Source: Candidatus Bathyarchaeota archaeon (GTDB lineage Archaea > Thermoproteota > Bathyarchaeia > TCS64). From it: DNA of 33,075 bases. Of the stretch, positions 8,228-15,281 are shown in pieces. The DNA lies in NCBI GenBank assembly GCA_016934355.1, contig JAFGTA010000001.1, forward strand, positions 1 to 33,075, read 5' to 3'. A program made the position numbers and the translations under genes. The notes beneath the pieces are model-generated. The model had not been told where the DNA came from. It saw nothing but the letters and a program-made list of their open reading frames with translations, and ran no database searches. Positions within the stretch are counted from its first letter, which is position 1, and every line of letters starts with the position of its first letter.

Positions 8228-9240
8228 AGCCACGCCGCCAGCCCGTGCATCGTGTTCACGATGTCGCCGCCGGCCTTCAACGGAAGCACGAGGGCCCCAG
8301 GTGTGCACTCAAGCCTACTGTAGTACCGCTCCATCTCGGTGTCCCTGCCGAGAAGCAGCGCCAGCACGTGAACTCCCCGCATGCCGAGGGCGTTCAAGGC
8401 GTCCATAACGGACTCGCATTCCTCTGCGGCGTCTCTGCCGCCCACGGTAACTGGTTTACCGTCCGTGATTAAGATGAGCCGCTCCGGGTTCAGAAGGGAA
8501 GCCTCGCGCAGAGCCGCGTCCAGCCTGTTCTCCCCGTCAGTCGGCTCCACCTCGTCGGGGCTGTGCACCAGCCTCGCGTCGCGCCCGTAACTGTAGACGG
8601 CTGCGTTCATGTGGGCCGCCGTCAAGGCGTTGGCGAGGAACTTGGCCGCGGTGGCTTTGGGGTGCTTCTCCCAGAGGCTCCAGGGGTCTGCCATGGTGGC
8701 GCCTCGGCTTAGGAGCACCACGGTGCGCTTCTCCCTGTCTCTGCCTGGTCTCCCCCTGCTGTGGACGCGCATCTCGTTTGGGAGGGTCCGAGCGCTGATG
8801 GGGTGGACTGTTCTGCCGTCGAAGCCTGTGAACCCAGGTTCCTCGGTTGGGCGCCTGTAGCCGTCTATGAGCTCGTTGAACTCGTGGTACCTGTTCTCCT
8901 CCATGAGGCGGATGGCCTGCCGTTCCTCGTCGTAGACGACCACGGGCTGCATGCTCTGGGTGCTTGTCCTCTCCCGCGCCTCTTCATGTCCCTGTCCTTT
9001 CAGCAGGGCCGCGTAGAAGCCTCCGCCTCCCTCGATGGATAGCAGAGCCGGGGCGTTCCTGCCTTCGGGGTCGAGGGCGAGCTTACCCTCGTCGATGAGC
9101 TCCCGCACCTGCTGTTGGAGGTCACGTTTCTCGATGTACATGCGGTTGGCTGGTTCGCCCTCAAGGTAGACGCTTCCGCCGCCCCTGACCCGGAATACGA
9201 TGACGACCACAGGGAAGTCGTCGCTGTATAATATGCTCAT
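8224..9240 (-). CDS. VWA-domain protein, partner of the MoxR-like ATPase
   Basis: 338-aa protein. The C-terminal half (about residues 170-338) has the von Willebrand A fold seen in magnesium-chelatase D and MoxR partners: strand TVVLLSRGATM (173-183), the LILITDGKP motif (255-263) and VHVLALLLG. The usual metal site DxSxS aligns with SRGAT, so the first Asp and a Ser are lost and the MIDAS looks degenerate, although the later TDG is kept. The N-terminal 165 residues resemble no family I know. The start overlaps the end of the ATPase gene (ATGA), so the two proteins should act together, probably as an ATP-driven remodelling or cofactor-insertion machine; the client is unknown. Its 3' end overlaps the convergent nucleosidase gene by four bases. 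Confidence 0.82.
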   Translation of the reverse strand: MSILYSDDFPVVVIVFRVRGGGSVYLEGEPANRMYIEKRDLQQQVRELIDEGKLALDPEGRNAPALLSIEGGGGFYAALLKGQGHEEARERTSTQSMQPVVVYDEERQAIRLMEENRYHEFNELIDGYRRPTEEPGFTGFDGRTVHPISARTLPNEMRVHSRGRPGRDREKRTVVLLSRGATMADPWSLWEKHPKATAAKFLANALTAAHMNAAVYSYGRDARLVHSPDEVEPTDGENRLDAALREASLLNPERLILITDGKPVTVGGRDAAEECESVMDALNALGMRGVHVLALLLGRDTEMERYYSRLECTPGALVLPLKAGGDIVNTMHGLAAWL

Positions 9241-11006
9241 GGCGAGTCCCAGGCGTACTCGTATACCCTTCGGCGGGCCTCCTCGTACTCCTCCACGCCG
9301 AACGTGTTGAGCACCCGCATCTTGAGGAGCCTGTCCACCGCGAGCTTCATCGCCTCGTCGCGGCTCTGGTAGACCTCACGATAGGCGTTGTACTCCCTAG
9401 CGAACTTCAGGAGGTTTCTGGTGCTGACGGGCACAAGGTACCTCATCCTGTCGACCTCCTGCTTCACCCAGATGGCGAACGTGAATATGTGGACGGGCAG
9501 CGCGTACCGGGCCAGCAGCCCCTGTATGCTCTCGATGGGGGTTCTGCCCCAGAGGATGGTCTTGCCGAATCTGTCCAGCAGCCCCGGGTCCGGCGTGTCC
9601 TGGGTGACGCAGTCCAGTGCGCCAGCCGCCACGACGCAGAAGCCGTCCGGTAGCCTGTGAAGTGTGCCGTCGACGGGGTCGGTGAAGGTCTTGCTGTTCA
9701 TGGCCTCGTAGAGTATGGCCTGTGTCCTTGGCCTGAGCTTCGTGACGTCGTCTATGTAGGCTATGGGCGTCATCTTTTCCTCGTTCTGCGCCACCTTCAT
9801 GAGCAGCCCGTTGTGGACGGGGTCTCTGCCGACGAAGGCGCCCGGGTTGAAGCCCGTGACGAGCTCCCTCTCCGTGGTCTCCTCGCTGCAGTGCATGTAG
9901 ACGCCGCCCAGGTGCCTCTGAAGCTGGAGCATGGTCTCTGTCTTGCCCTCCCCGTGGGGGCCGAGAAGCAGAACGTTGTCGCCGAGCCTGACGGCCCTGA
10001 GCAGCCTCCTGATCTCGTCGTCGTGGCCCTTTACCTGCTTGGTTATCTCTTTGAACGCCTCATCCTCTGCTCCTAGTACCTCCTCGGCCGGGGGAGCCAG
10101 AGTCGCGCCGAAGACATATACAGGCTTCTCCTCAGCGTTGGGCTGCTCAAACGTGTACATGGAGTCTGGGGTGGGTTCTGCCGCCTCCCCGAAAAGTTCG
10201 GGTGCCTCGCCGGGTTCCGCGTACTCCTCGGCTATCTGTATCTCGGGCTCGTCGTGCTCGTACACCCAGTCCACGTTGGAGTCGAACAGCTCGATCATCT
10301 GGGTGAGGTCGCTGTGCACCGTCCCCTGCATCGCCTTGGGCATCGAGTCCGAGGCCACCATGGCGGGGATGTAGCTCCTGTAGTGGTGAAGCTTCCGCTG
10401 CAGTCCCTTTAGCTTGAGGATGTCCTGCTCCGTTCCGCCTCCTATGCCCAGCGTCTCCCTCTGGGTCCTGAGCCTGTTTATGCTGCCGCTGATCTTGTCT
10501 ATGACGTTGCGGAGCCTGTTGAACTCGGCCATGAACTCCTCGGTTGTGATCTCTCCGCGCTCCCGCTGCTCCTGCTTCCCCTCGACGAAGCTTCTGGTCT
10601 CCACGAGTATTTCGTGAGCCTCGTTTACCTTGTCCCCGACGTCTGCGTACTTTTCCATGGCCTCCACGGTCTTGCCCATGTACCCCTTGTAGAGGCCGGT
10701 GAACGCCTCGTGGCTAATCTCGCCCCTGTCAGCCATCTCCAGCACCTTCACCCGCAGGAGCATGTACTTGGCGAGTCTACCCTCGGGCTCCTCCTCGGGG
10801 CTGAGCTCGGGCACCGCGGCCATGAGTTCCTCCGTGGCTCGCTCCTTGCTCCCGCCGCCTCTCAGAGTATCCTTCAGGGCGTCGAAGGGGTCTGCCTGGG
10901 GCGGCCTCTGGGGCAGCCTGCTGCCGCAGTTTATGCAGGCCTGGCTCCATGGGACCACGGCGTTGCAACTGGGGCACGTCAAGTGGGCTTCGGGGAAGGT
11001 GACCAT
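9237..11006 (-). CDS. MoxR/chelatase-like AAA+ ATPase with N-terminal zinc ribbon
   Basis: 589-aa protein. A zinc ribbon opens it (C11, C14, C24, C27). A charged helical region of about 250 residues follows, then an acidic linker (about 250-315) and an AAA+ module (about 320-560). Walker A is GPHGEGKT (349-356), Walker B is IAYIDD (415-420) with Asp where most MoxR proteins have Glu, and the presumed arginine finger is in LLDRFGK (477-482). The module order GFNPGAFVGRDP, then TQAILYEAM, then LLDRFG follows MoxR/ChlI proteins. A TATA box 30 nt upstream predicts a leaderless ATG. It forms a two-gene operon with the VWA protein. The zinc ribbon plus helical N-terminus is an unusual addition, perhaps for client recruitment. 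Confidence 0.87.
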   Translation of the reverse strand: MVTFPEAHLTCPSCNAVVPWSQACINCGSRLPQRPPQADPFDALKDTLRGGGSKERATEELMAAVPELSPEEEPEGRLAKYMLLRVKVLEMADRGEISHEAFTGLYKGYMGKTVEAMEKYADVGDKVNEAHEILVETRSFVEGKQEQRERGEITTEEFMAEFNRLRNVIDKISGSINRLRTQRETLGIGGGTEQDILKLKGLQRKLHHYRSYIPAMVASDSMPKAMQGTVHSDLTQMIELFDSNVDWVYEHDEPEIQIAEEYAEPGEAPELFGEAAEPTPDSMYTFEQPNAEEKPVYVFGATLAPPAEEVLGAEDEAFKEITKQVKGHDDEIRRLLRAVRLGDNVLLLGPHGEGKTETMLQLQRHLGGVYMHCSEETTERELVTGFNPGAFVGRDPVHNGLLMKVAQNEEKMTPIAYIDDVTKLRPRTQAILYEAMNSKTFTDPVDGTLHRLPDGFCVVAAGALDCVTQDTPDPGLLDRFGKTILWGRTPIESIQGLLARYALPVHIFTFAIWVKQEVDRMRYLVPVSTRNLLKFAREYNAYREVYQSRDEAMKLAVDRLLKMRVLNTFGVEEYEEARRRVYEYAWDSP

Positions 11007-11033
11007 TGCTGTTTTCTGTGCGATTGTTCGTAC

Positions 11034-11041
11034 CTATATGT
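11034..11041 (-). promoter_or_regulatory. TATA box of the MoxR-VWA operon
   Basis: The minus strand reads ACATATAGG-like sequence about 30 nt upstream of the ATG at 11006, the spacing of a leaderless archaeal transcript. It is divergent from the tRNA promoter 40 bp away. Confidence 0.5.
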
Positions 11042-11074
11042 TTTCGAGAACGGTGATCCATGTTTGAGAGTAAG

Positions 11075-11082
11075 AAATATAT
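11075..11082 (+). promoter_or_regulatory. TATA box of tRNA-Gly
   Basis: AAATATAT lies about 30 nt upstream of the first base of the tRNA, the standard archaeal spacing. Confidence 0.55.
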
Positions 11083-11109
11083 CGGTAGGCTTGTGTATGG
11101 TGTGTGCAT

Positions 11110-11183
11110 GCGACTGTAGTCTAGCGGCATGATTTCTGCCTGCCACGCAGACGGCCCGGGTTCGATTCCCGGCAGTCGCACCA
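11110..11183 (+). tRNA. tRNA-Gly (anticodon GCC), CCA encoded
   Basis: The cloverleaf can be drawn in full. The acceptor stem is GCGACTG with CAGTCGC. The D-arm stem is short (GTC with GAT) with GG in the loop. The anticodon stem is TCTGC with GCAGA around the loop CTGCCAC, giving anticodon GCC. The variable loop is CGGC and the T-arm is CCGGG-TTCGATT-CCCGG. The discriminator is A at 11180 and CCA is encoded at 11181-11183. No intron is seen. A TATA box precedes it and a run of six T (11184-11189) follows directly as the terminator. Confidence 0.96.
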
Positions 11184-11189
11184 TTTTTT
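11184..11189 (+). terminator. T-run terminator of tRNA-Gly
   Basis: Six T follow the encoded CCA without a gap, as expected of archaeal T-run termination. Confidence 0.6.
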
Positions 11190-11885
11190 CCTTAGTGGTG
11201 CGTCGGTCATGTTGATGTTGGGGGCCTAGGCCTTTGCGTCAACTAGGATATTATTTGAGGGCGGTTGAACTTGGGGCAGCTCCATGTTACGTAGGGGTGA
11301 GGGGTTCCGGGGCTTTTCGGTGTGTGTTGGCGGTGATTCCACGACTTTGGTTTTCCCTTATAGTGTGCTACTCACTATAAGCGTTTTTTCGGGGCTTCTT
11401 TTTAACGCGGTTTAGCTGTTATTTTGATGGTTTTCGTTATTTGGCATGTATTTCTTTAGTGGTTCAGTCTTTTTCTAGTTTGTTAATTTATATGTGTTAT
11501 GTGAATCTCTGTGGACGGGTTGGTCTTTCAGCTACAGATCTGTTATGAACGCGTCGAGAGGCTCGTGTTTCTGCTTCCGAGTGGTTCTTGGTCGCTGAGA
11601 GGAGCGCGGGTTATTCTGAAGTTGGATCGGTCAGGCGTCGATGCCGAGGCGGGTAAGATGTATATTGTAGGGGCTCTTCAGTTGACTTGGGTAGTTGCCG
11701 TGCCGTGTATACGCGAATCTGTGTTTCCCTTGTGGTTGTTTACTAGGTTGGGGCGCTCCTCGGGTTTCCTGAATGCTCTCAGACGAGAATAGCTCTTAGC
11801 GTAACGCGAATATCTGGGCAGAAGACGCCTCCGGATAACAACGATTCCTAGTTACATGGAATAAGCGATTTCGTTGCCCTCATTT
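11190..11885. other. AT-richer gene-poor region of about 700 bp
   Basis: No gene can be supported here. A 93-codon open frame on the plus strand (11511-11792) has a mixed hydrophobic/basic composition, no recognisable motif and a base composition unlike the neighbouring genes; it is probably chance or a decayed gene. The stretch holds copy B of the 50-bp hairpin repeat (11341-11390). The lower GC content suggests a non-coding or acquired segment next to the tRNA. I saw no integrase or duplicated tRNA end. Confidence 0.5.
11341..11390 (+). repeat. 50-bp hairpin repeat, copy B
   Basis: It is identical at 49 of 50 positions to the reverse complement of 36-85. CTTATAGTG and CACTATAAG form a perfect 9-bp stem around the loop TGCTACT, preceded by TTTGGTTTTCC and followed by CG and six T. 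In this orientation it lies about 160 nt downstream of tRNA-Gly, which already has its own T-run, so a terminator role for the tRNA is not needed. Confidence 0.8.
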
Positions 11886-12536
11886 TTATAATAACAGCTG
11901 CTGGAGTTTATGCATGCTATCTACGACGTAGTCGGGGTGTACCTCCATCAGCTGCTCCAGCGTGTGGTAGCCGGTCGTTATGCCCACCGTGGTGACGCCC
12001 GCGTCCACCCCCGCCTTGAGGCCGACCGCCGTGTCGTCCACGAAGACCGCGTGCTCCTTCTCCACGCCCAGCCTCTCCAGCGTGTATAGGATCATGTCGG
12101 GCGCCGGCTTCGGTTTAGGCACGTCGAGGAAACCGACGATAAAGTCTAGCGTATCCCTGACTCCCAGCCCTGTGAGTATTCTCTCGGCTTCGCTGGTGGT
12201 CTTGTTGGTGGCGACGCTCTGCATGTAGCCCCTGCCGTGGATAATCCTCAGCGTCTCCTCGACGCCGGGCAGCAGCTTAACCAGACCCATGTCACCAGAC
12301 TGGAAGTGGTGAATATACCTGTCCCTGAGCATCCAAGCCTCGCCACGGTGCTCCTCTGGGAGAACCGCCTCAAGAATGTCGATGAGGCTCACGCCTATGA
12401 GGCCTTTGATCTCGTCGTCGTCGCTCATGACCCCTACCTCTTCGAGTGTGAGCCTGAAGGCCCTGAGGATGGCGTCGGTGGCGTCGATGAGTACGCCGTC
12501 GAGGTCGTAGATGACGAGTTGGGTGTCCCTGAACAT
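11886..12536 (-). CDS. HAD-superfamily phosphatase, phosphoglycolate-phosphatase-like
   Basis: 216-aa standard-size HAD subfamily IA protein. Motif I is VIYDLDGVLIDA (8-19), motif II is SVATNKT near residue 107, and motif III/IV is KPKPAPDMI followed by AVFVDDTAVGLKAG. The small helical cap (about 20-85) is typical of phosphoglycolate or sugar-phosphate phosphatases. The substrate is not defined by the sequence. The start is the ATG at 12536, divergent from superoxide reductase across 79 bp. A TTTAAG element near 12558-12565 or the AT-rich core near 12580 could be its promoter. Confidence 0.9.
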   Translation of the reverse strand: MFRDTQLVIYDLDGVLIDATDAILRAFRLTLEEVGVMSDDDEIKGLIGVSLIDILEAVLPEEHRGEAWMLRDRYIHHFQSGDMGLVKLLPGVEETLRIIHGRGYMQSVATNKTTSEAERILTGLGVRDTLDFIVGFLDVPKPKPAPDMILYTLERLGVEKEHAVFVDDTAVGLKAGVDAGVTTVGITTGYHTLEQLMEVHPDYVVDSMHKLQQLLL

Positions 12537-12578
12537 ACAGGTGGTACGCCTCAGCCGCTTAAACCCGTTTCGCAGTAG

Positions 12579-12588
12579 ATATATTAAC
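12579..12588. promoter_or_regulatory. TATA-like core between divergent HAD and superoxide reductase genes
   Basis: ATATATTAA lies about 33 nt upstream of the GTG start of superoxide reductase and about 45 nt upstream of the minus-strand HAD gene. It fits best as the superoxide reductase promoter. The near-symmetric sequence could also serve the HAD gene, but a separate TTTAAG element nearer that gene is an alternative. Confidence 0.45.
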
Positions 12589-12615
12589 GGCGGCTCCTGT
12601 GATCACTTGTTCTAG

Positions 12616-13008
12616 GTGACTAAGTTGACCGAGTTGAAACAAGTCTGGAAGTGTGAGATATGCGGGAACATCGTGGAGGTTCTCCACACGGGTATGGGGC
12701 AGCTGGTGTGCTGCGGCCAGCCCATGGTGCTCATGGAGCCCAAGGTGACCGAGGCCGGGGGCTACGAGAAGCATCTACCGGTGATCGAGTCCGCGGGCGG
12801 CAAGGTGACCGTCAAGGTGGGCAGCGTCGAGCACCCCATGCTGGAGAAGCACTGGATCGAGTGGATCGCAGTCGACACCGACAAAGGCGTCCATCGTAAG
12901 TTCCTGAAGCCGGGTGACAAGCCCGTCGCCGTCTTCAGCACCACGGACAAGGTGGTGCAGGCCAGGGAGTACTGCAACGTCCACGGCCACTGGGCGAAGA
13001 AAGCCTAA
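12616..13008 (+). CDS. dfx: Desulfoferrodoxin (superoxide reductase, two-iron class)
   Basis: 130-aa enzyme that reduces superoxide to peroxide without releasing O2. The desulforedoxin domain has its four cysteines (C13, C16, C32, C33). The catalytic iron site has H53 in the EKHLP motif, H73 and H79 in HPMLEKHW, and C120 and H123 in EYCNVHGHW, so both centres are complete. The GTG start gives the usual N-terminus MTKLTE. It is probably a single gene with its own promoter. It marks the host as an anaerobe that meets occasional oxygen. Confidence 0.96.
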   Translation: MTKLTELKQVWKCEICGNIVEVLHTGMGQLVCCGQPMVLMEPKVTEAGGYEKHLPVIESAGGKVTVKVGSVEHPMLEKHWIEWIAVDTDKGVHRKFLKPGDKPVAVFSTTDKVVQAREYCNVHGHWAKKA

Positions 13009-13162
13009 GCCCCTCCACTCCTTTATTCTGTAGAGGATCATAAATCCACCCTTCTAGGCGTGACTATCTTATTTCCTCTGGTGTCAGGCTGCTTCGCCAG
13101 CTCGTGACGGTGATAGCCCTCGCCCTTGGAGTCAGTAAGGTTAAGGCTAAGGGGTCCCCGGG

Positions 13163-14299
13163 TCAGTGGTTCTTGGGGAGGTTGTAGAGGACCCTCGCTC
13201 TGGCCCTCTCCAGCTGCCTGATAGTTCTGCCCAGGTCCATTTCGGTGGGCTCACCTAGCCTGCCCCTGAGGTAGCTCAGCGACACGATCTGCTGGTTGAA
13301 GTTTATAGTCATCTCGGGCGACAGGTATGTTATCTCGGCGCTGCCGAAGCTGTCCGGGAACATCTGCCTGTAGTTCTCCTCCCATTTAAGGTGGTCGTCC
13401 AGGCTGGTGTGGTTTCCGAAGAGCAGCATGTTGTACTTGCCGTGGATGGTCTGGATTGCTATCGGTATGTTCGGGTCTATGATGAGCTCGTTCACTATGC
13501 GCTCGTCCAGCTTCCTGAAGTGAACTAGGCTGTACGTCAGCAGGTAGTTGGGCGGCACGAAAAAGTTGGGGAACCGGCACACGGGCTCGCTTAACAGTCG
13601 AGCCGTCAGCAGCACGTCAATCCGCTTCTCGATGGTCTTCCTGTGGAGCCCCGTCCGCTCGCAGAGCAAGGTGTGGTTCGTCTTTATGCCCTTGCCGTTG
13701 ACGAGGCACCTCATTATGTCCAGGTCCAGCTGGTCCAGCTCGTGTCCGCGGAGCTTGAGTTCGCCGTGCTCCTTGAAGTCCCTCTCGATGAGGTTGATGC
13801 CCGTGCTGGGGTTGTACTTAATCATCAGCTGGTTGCTGAAGTAGGCTGTGCTGGTCTGGAAGATGGCCTCCTCCTCGTCCACGCCGTAGTTGATGTGGAG
13901 TATGCTGGGTATGCTGGAGATCCAGAGCTGGTAACTCGTGATGTTCTCGTGGTAGGTGAACAGGATGGTGTCGTATTCTCCCTGCCTGCTCCGGAAGGCC
14001 GCGAATATCTGCGGGTCCTCTTTGATCCACTGGATTATGTTTTCGGTGCAGTCTTTGCTGTCCGGTATGTCCAGCTTCAAAACTGCCAGAAGGGGGAAGA
14101 CTCTGTACAGCCCATGGAACGGATAGAACGGGTGGTCCAGGAGGTTGTGCTCGAATATGGCTTCGACCTTGTTCTTGATGGTGTTCCTGTGCTTCCCGAG
14201 AATCCTCGACAGTTCGCTGATGTTGACGCTGACGGCGTTGCCAGATACCAACTCCTCCATGAGCTTGAGGTTGTCCACGTCCTCTAGCAGTTCTGACAT
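13163..14299 (-). CDS. Duplicated Lrp/AsnC-like transcription regulator
   Basis: 378-aa protein from the ATG at 14299. The open frame extends upstream, but a TATA-like GTATTAAT (14324-14331) sits about 28 nt before this ATG and the upstream codons look non-coding. The protein is a tandem of two similar halves. Each has a winged helix (recognition helices around KHRNTIKNKVEAI and LHRKTIEKRIDVL), followed by an alpha/beta segment resembling the Lrp RAM domain (G-x-Y-D/N-x-x-L-F in both). It is divergent from the Ech hydrogenase operon across about 230 bp and is the best candidate for its regulator. The ligand is unknown. Confidence 0.8.
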   Translation of the reverse strand: MSELLEDVDNLKLMEELVSGNAVSVNISELSRILGKHRNTIKNKVEAIFEHNLLDHPFYPFHGLYRVFPLLAVLKLDIPDSKDCTENIIQWIKEDPQIFAAFRSRQGEYDTILFTYHENITSYQLWISSIPSILHINYGVDEEEAIFQTSTAYFSNQLMIKYNPSTGINLIERDFKEHGELKLRGHELDQLDLDIMRCLVNGKGIKTNHTLLCERTGLHRKTIEKRIDVLLTARLLSEPVCRFPNFFVPPNYLLTYSLVHFRKLDERIVNELIIDPNIPIAIQTIHGKYNMLLFGNHTSLDDHLKWEENYRQMFPDSFGSAEITYLSPEMTINFNQQIVSLSYLRGRLGEPTEMDLGRTIRQLERARARVLYNLPKNH

Positions 14300-14323
14300 C
14301 TCAGAGATACGGAGACAACTATC

Positions 14324-14331
14324 ATTAATAC
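14324..14331 (-). promoter_or_regulatory. TATA box of the duplicated Lrp-like regulator
   Basis: GTATTAAT on the minus strand, about 28 nt from the ATG at 14299, predicts a leaderless transcript and supports the shorter start. Confidence 0.45.
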
Positions 14332-14477
14332 TTTTTCCTTCTGTAAATACCATGATTTTATGGATCACACGGTGGCAAACACTAACAAATGATACCAGAG
14401 ACAGACGAAATCTTTCACAGGTAAGTGCAAAAACACTGGCGTTTTTTGACATATTTCATCCTTTTTTTGTAAACCCG

Positions 14478-14520
14478 TTTTATATCGAACCTGTATATAC
14501 TATCAGCCGGTGAAAGGAGG
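14478..14520 (+). promoter_or_regulatory. Promoter and Shine-Dalgarno of the hydrogenase operon
   Basis: Two TATA-like elements, TTTTATAT (from 14478) and GTATATA (14493-14499), precede a strong GGAGG at 14516-14520, ten bases before the ATG at 14531. This leader with a ribosome-binding site contrasts with the leaderless-looking starts elsewhere in the window. Upstream, AGTG-N6-CACT around 14425-14440 is a weak inverted repeat that a regulator could bind. Confidence 0.5.
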
Positions 14521-14530
14521 AGAAACTTAA

Positions 14531-14905
14531 ATGGGATATAAAGACAGCGAAGAAGTCGTCTTCTTCGGGCCAGGCATGTCCAATCAGGAAATGGACTCCG
14601 AGTTCAAAAAGCTCTACGACAGTCTCATCGTATACAAGAGCAACATCTTCCACCTCGTCGACAACATCTGCAAGGACTGCGAGACCGGCGACAGGCTCGC
14701 CCTGAACATCGCGGAGAGGGACAGTGCGCTGCTCCAGCGGCTCGTCGCCAAGGAGTGCGAGCACCGCCGCATGGTTAGGAAAGTCGAGAAAGAGTCGGTC
14801 CTAGCCCAGCTTCGGGCAGACGACCTGAAAGGCCTCACCGTGGACCAGGTAATGAACGCCAGGACGGCGCACCTGAAGGACATCAACGGGGTCAACAGGA
14901 AGTAA
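14531..14905 (+). CDS. Uncharacterised helical protein, first gene of the Ech operon
   Basis: I do not recognise this 124-aa protein. It is soluble, charged and predicted to be mostly helical, with no signal peptide or membrane segment. Two cysteines fall close together (CKDC-like around residue 48), and another is in the KECEHRR segment. Residues 55-110 could form a coiled coil. It has the strong Shine-Dalgarno of the operon and is followed eight bases later by another small gene and then by the hydrogenase. A role as an accessory or assembly factor is possible on context alone. Confidence 0.75.
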   Translation: MGYKDSEEVVFFGPGMSNQEMDSEFKKLYDSLIVYKSNIFHLVDNICKDCETGDRLALNIAERDSALLQRLVAKECEHRRMVRKVEKESVLAQLRADDLKGLTVDQVMNARTAHLKDINGVNRK

Positions 14906-14912
14906 CTGACTG

Positions 14913-15230
14913 ATGCAGGAGATAACGCTCAGGGATGTCCAGGAGATAATCCTGGAGACGCAGGAGGACAAGAGCCTCCGGGAGATGTTCATACACAAGT
15001 CTCCCTGCGCAGCAGACCAGGTCGGGGCCGTGTTCTTCGCCATAGCGGGGACGCCGCCACGCGGTTACGCCATGTTCCTGCCAGACGGCGGCAACGCCGG
15101 TGCACTGCACGTGTTCGACAGGCTGGGCCTAAAACGCAAGATAATACACTGCAGGATCAGCGACCTAGAGAGCTACAAGGACAACGACGTCTGGAACCCG
15201 TTGGCCGCGAAGCCACTAATAGAGGCTTAG
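14913..15230 (+). CDS. Uncharacterised small protein, second gene of the Ech operon
   Basis: 105-aa soluble protein of unknown function. The N-terminal 30 residues are helical and charged. The middle (residues 35-70) has a hydrophobic strand-like stretch VGAVFFAIAGTPPRGYAMF and a glycine-rich DGGNAG turn, followed by RKIIHCRISDLE, so an alpha/beta fold is likely. Only two scattered cysteines are present, so an Fe-S cluster is unlikely. It lies between the first gene of the operon (seven-base gap) and EchA (51-base gap). That position suggests a hydrogenase-linked function, but nothing in the sequence fixes it. Confidence 0.75.
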   Translation: MQEITLRDVQEIILETQEDKSLREMFIHKSPCAADQVGAVFFAIAGTPPRGYAMFLPDGGNAGALHVFDRLGLKRKIIHCRISDLESYKDNDVWNPLAAKPLIEA

Positions 15231-15281
15231 CGACGCCGATGGAATCCGAGGCAATAACCTGGATACACCCGGTGAAGACCT

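Noticed and set aside
11341..11390. CRISPR repeat or leader
   Set aside because: Only two copies 11 kb apart in inverted orientation, no spacers, no cas genes.
11511..11792. 93-codon open frame behind tRNA-Gly
   Set aside because: No motif, composition unlike neighbouring genes, no ribosome-binding site or well-placed TATA box; probably chance in an AT-richer spacer.
14300..14452. N-terminal extension of the Lrp-like regulator
   Set aside because: The upstream codons overlap the TATA-like promoter and look non-coding; the ATG at 14299 has the right spacing from the TATA box.
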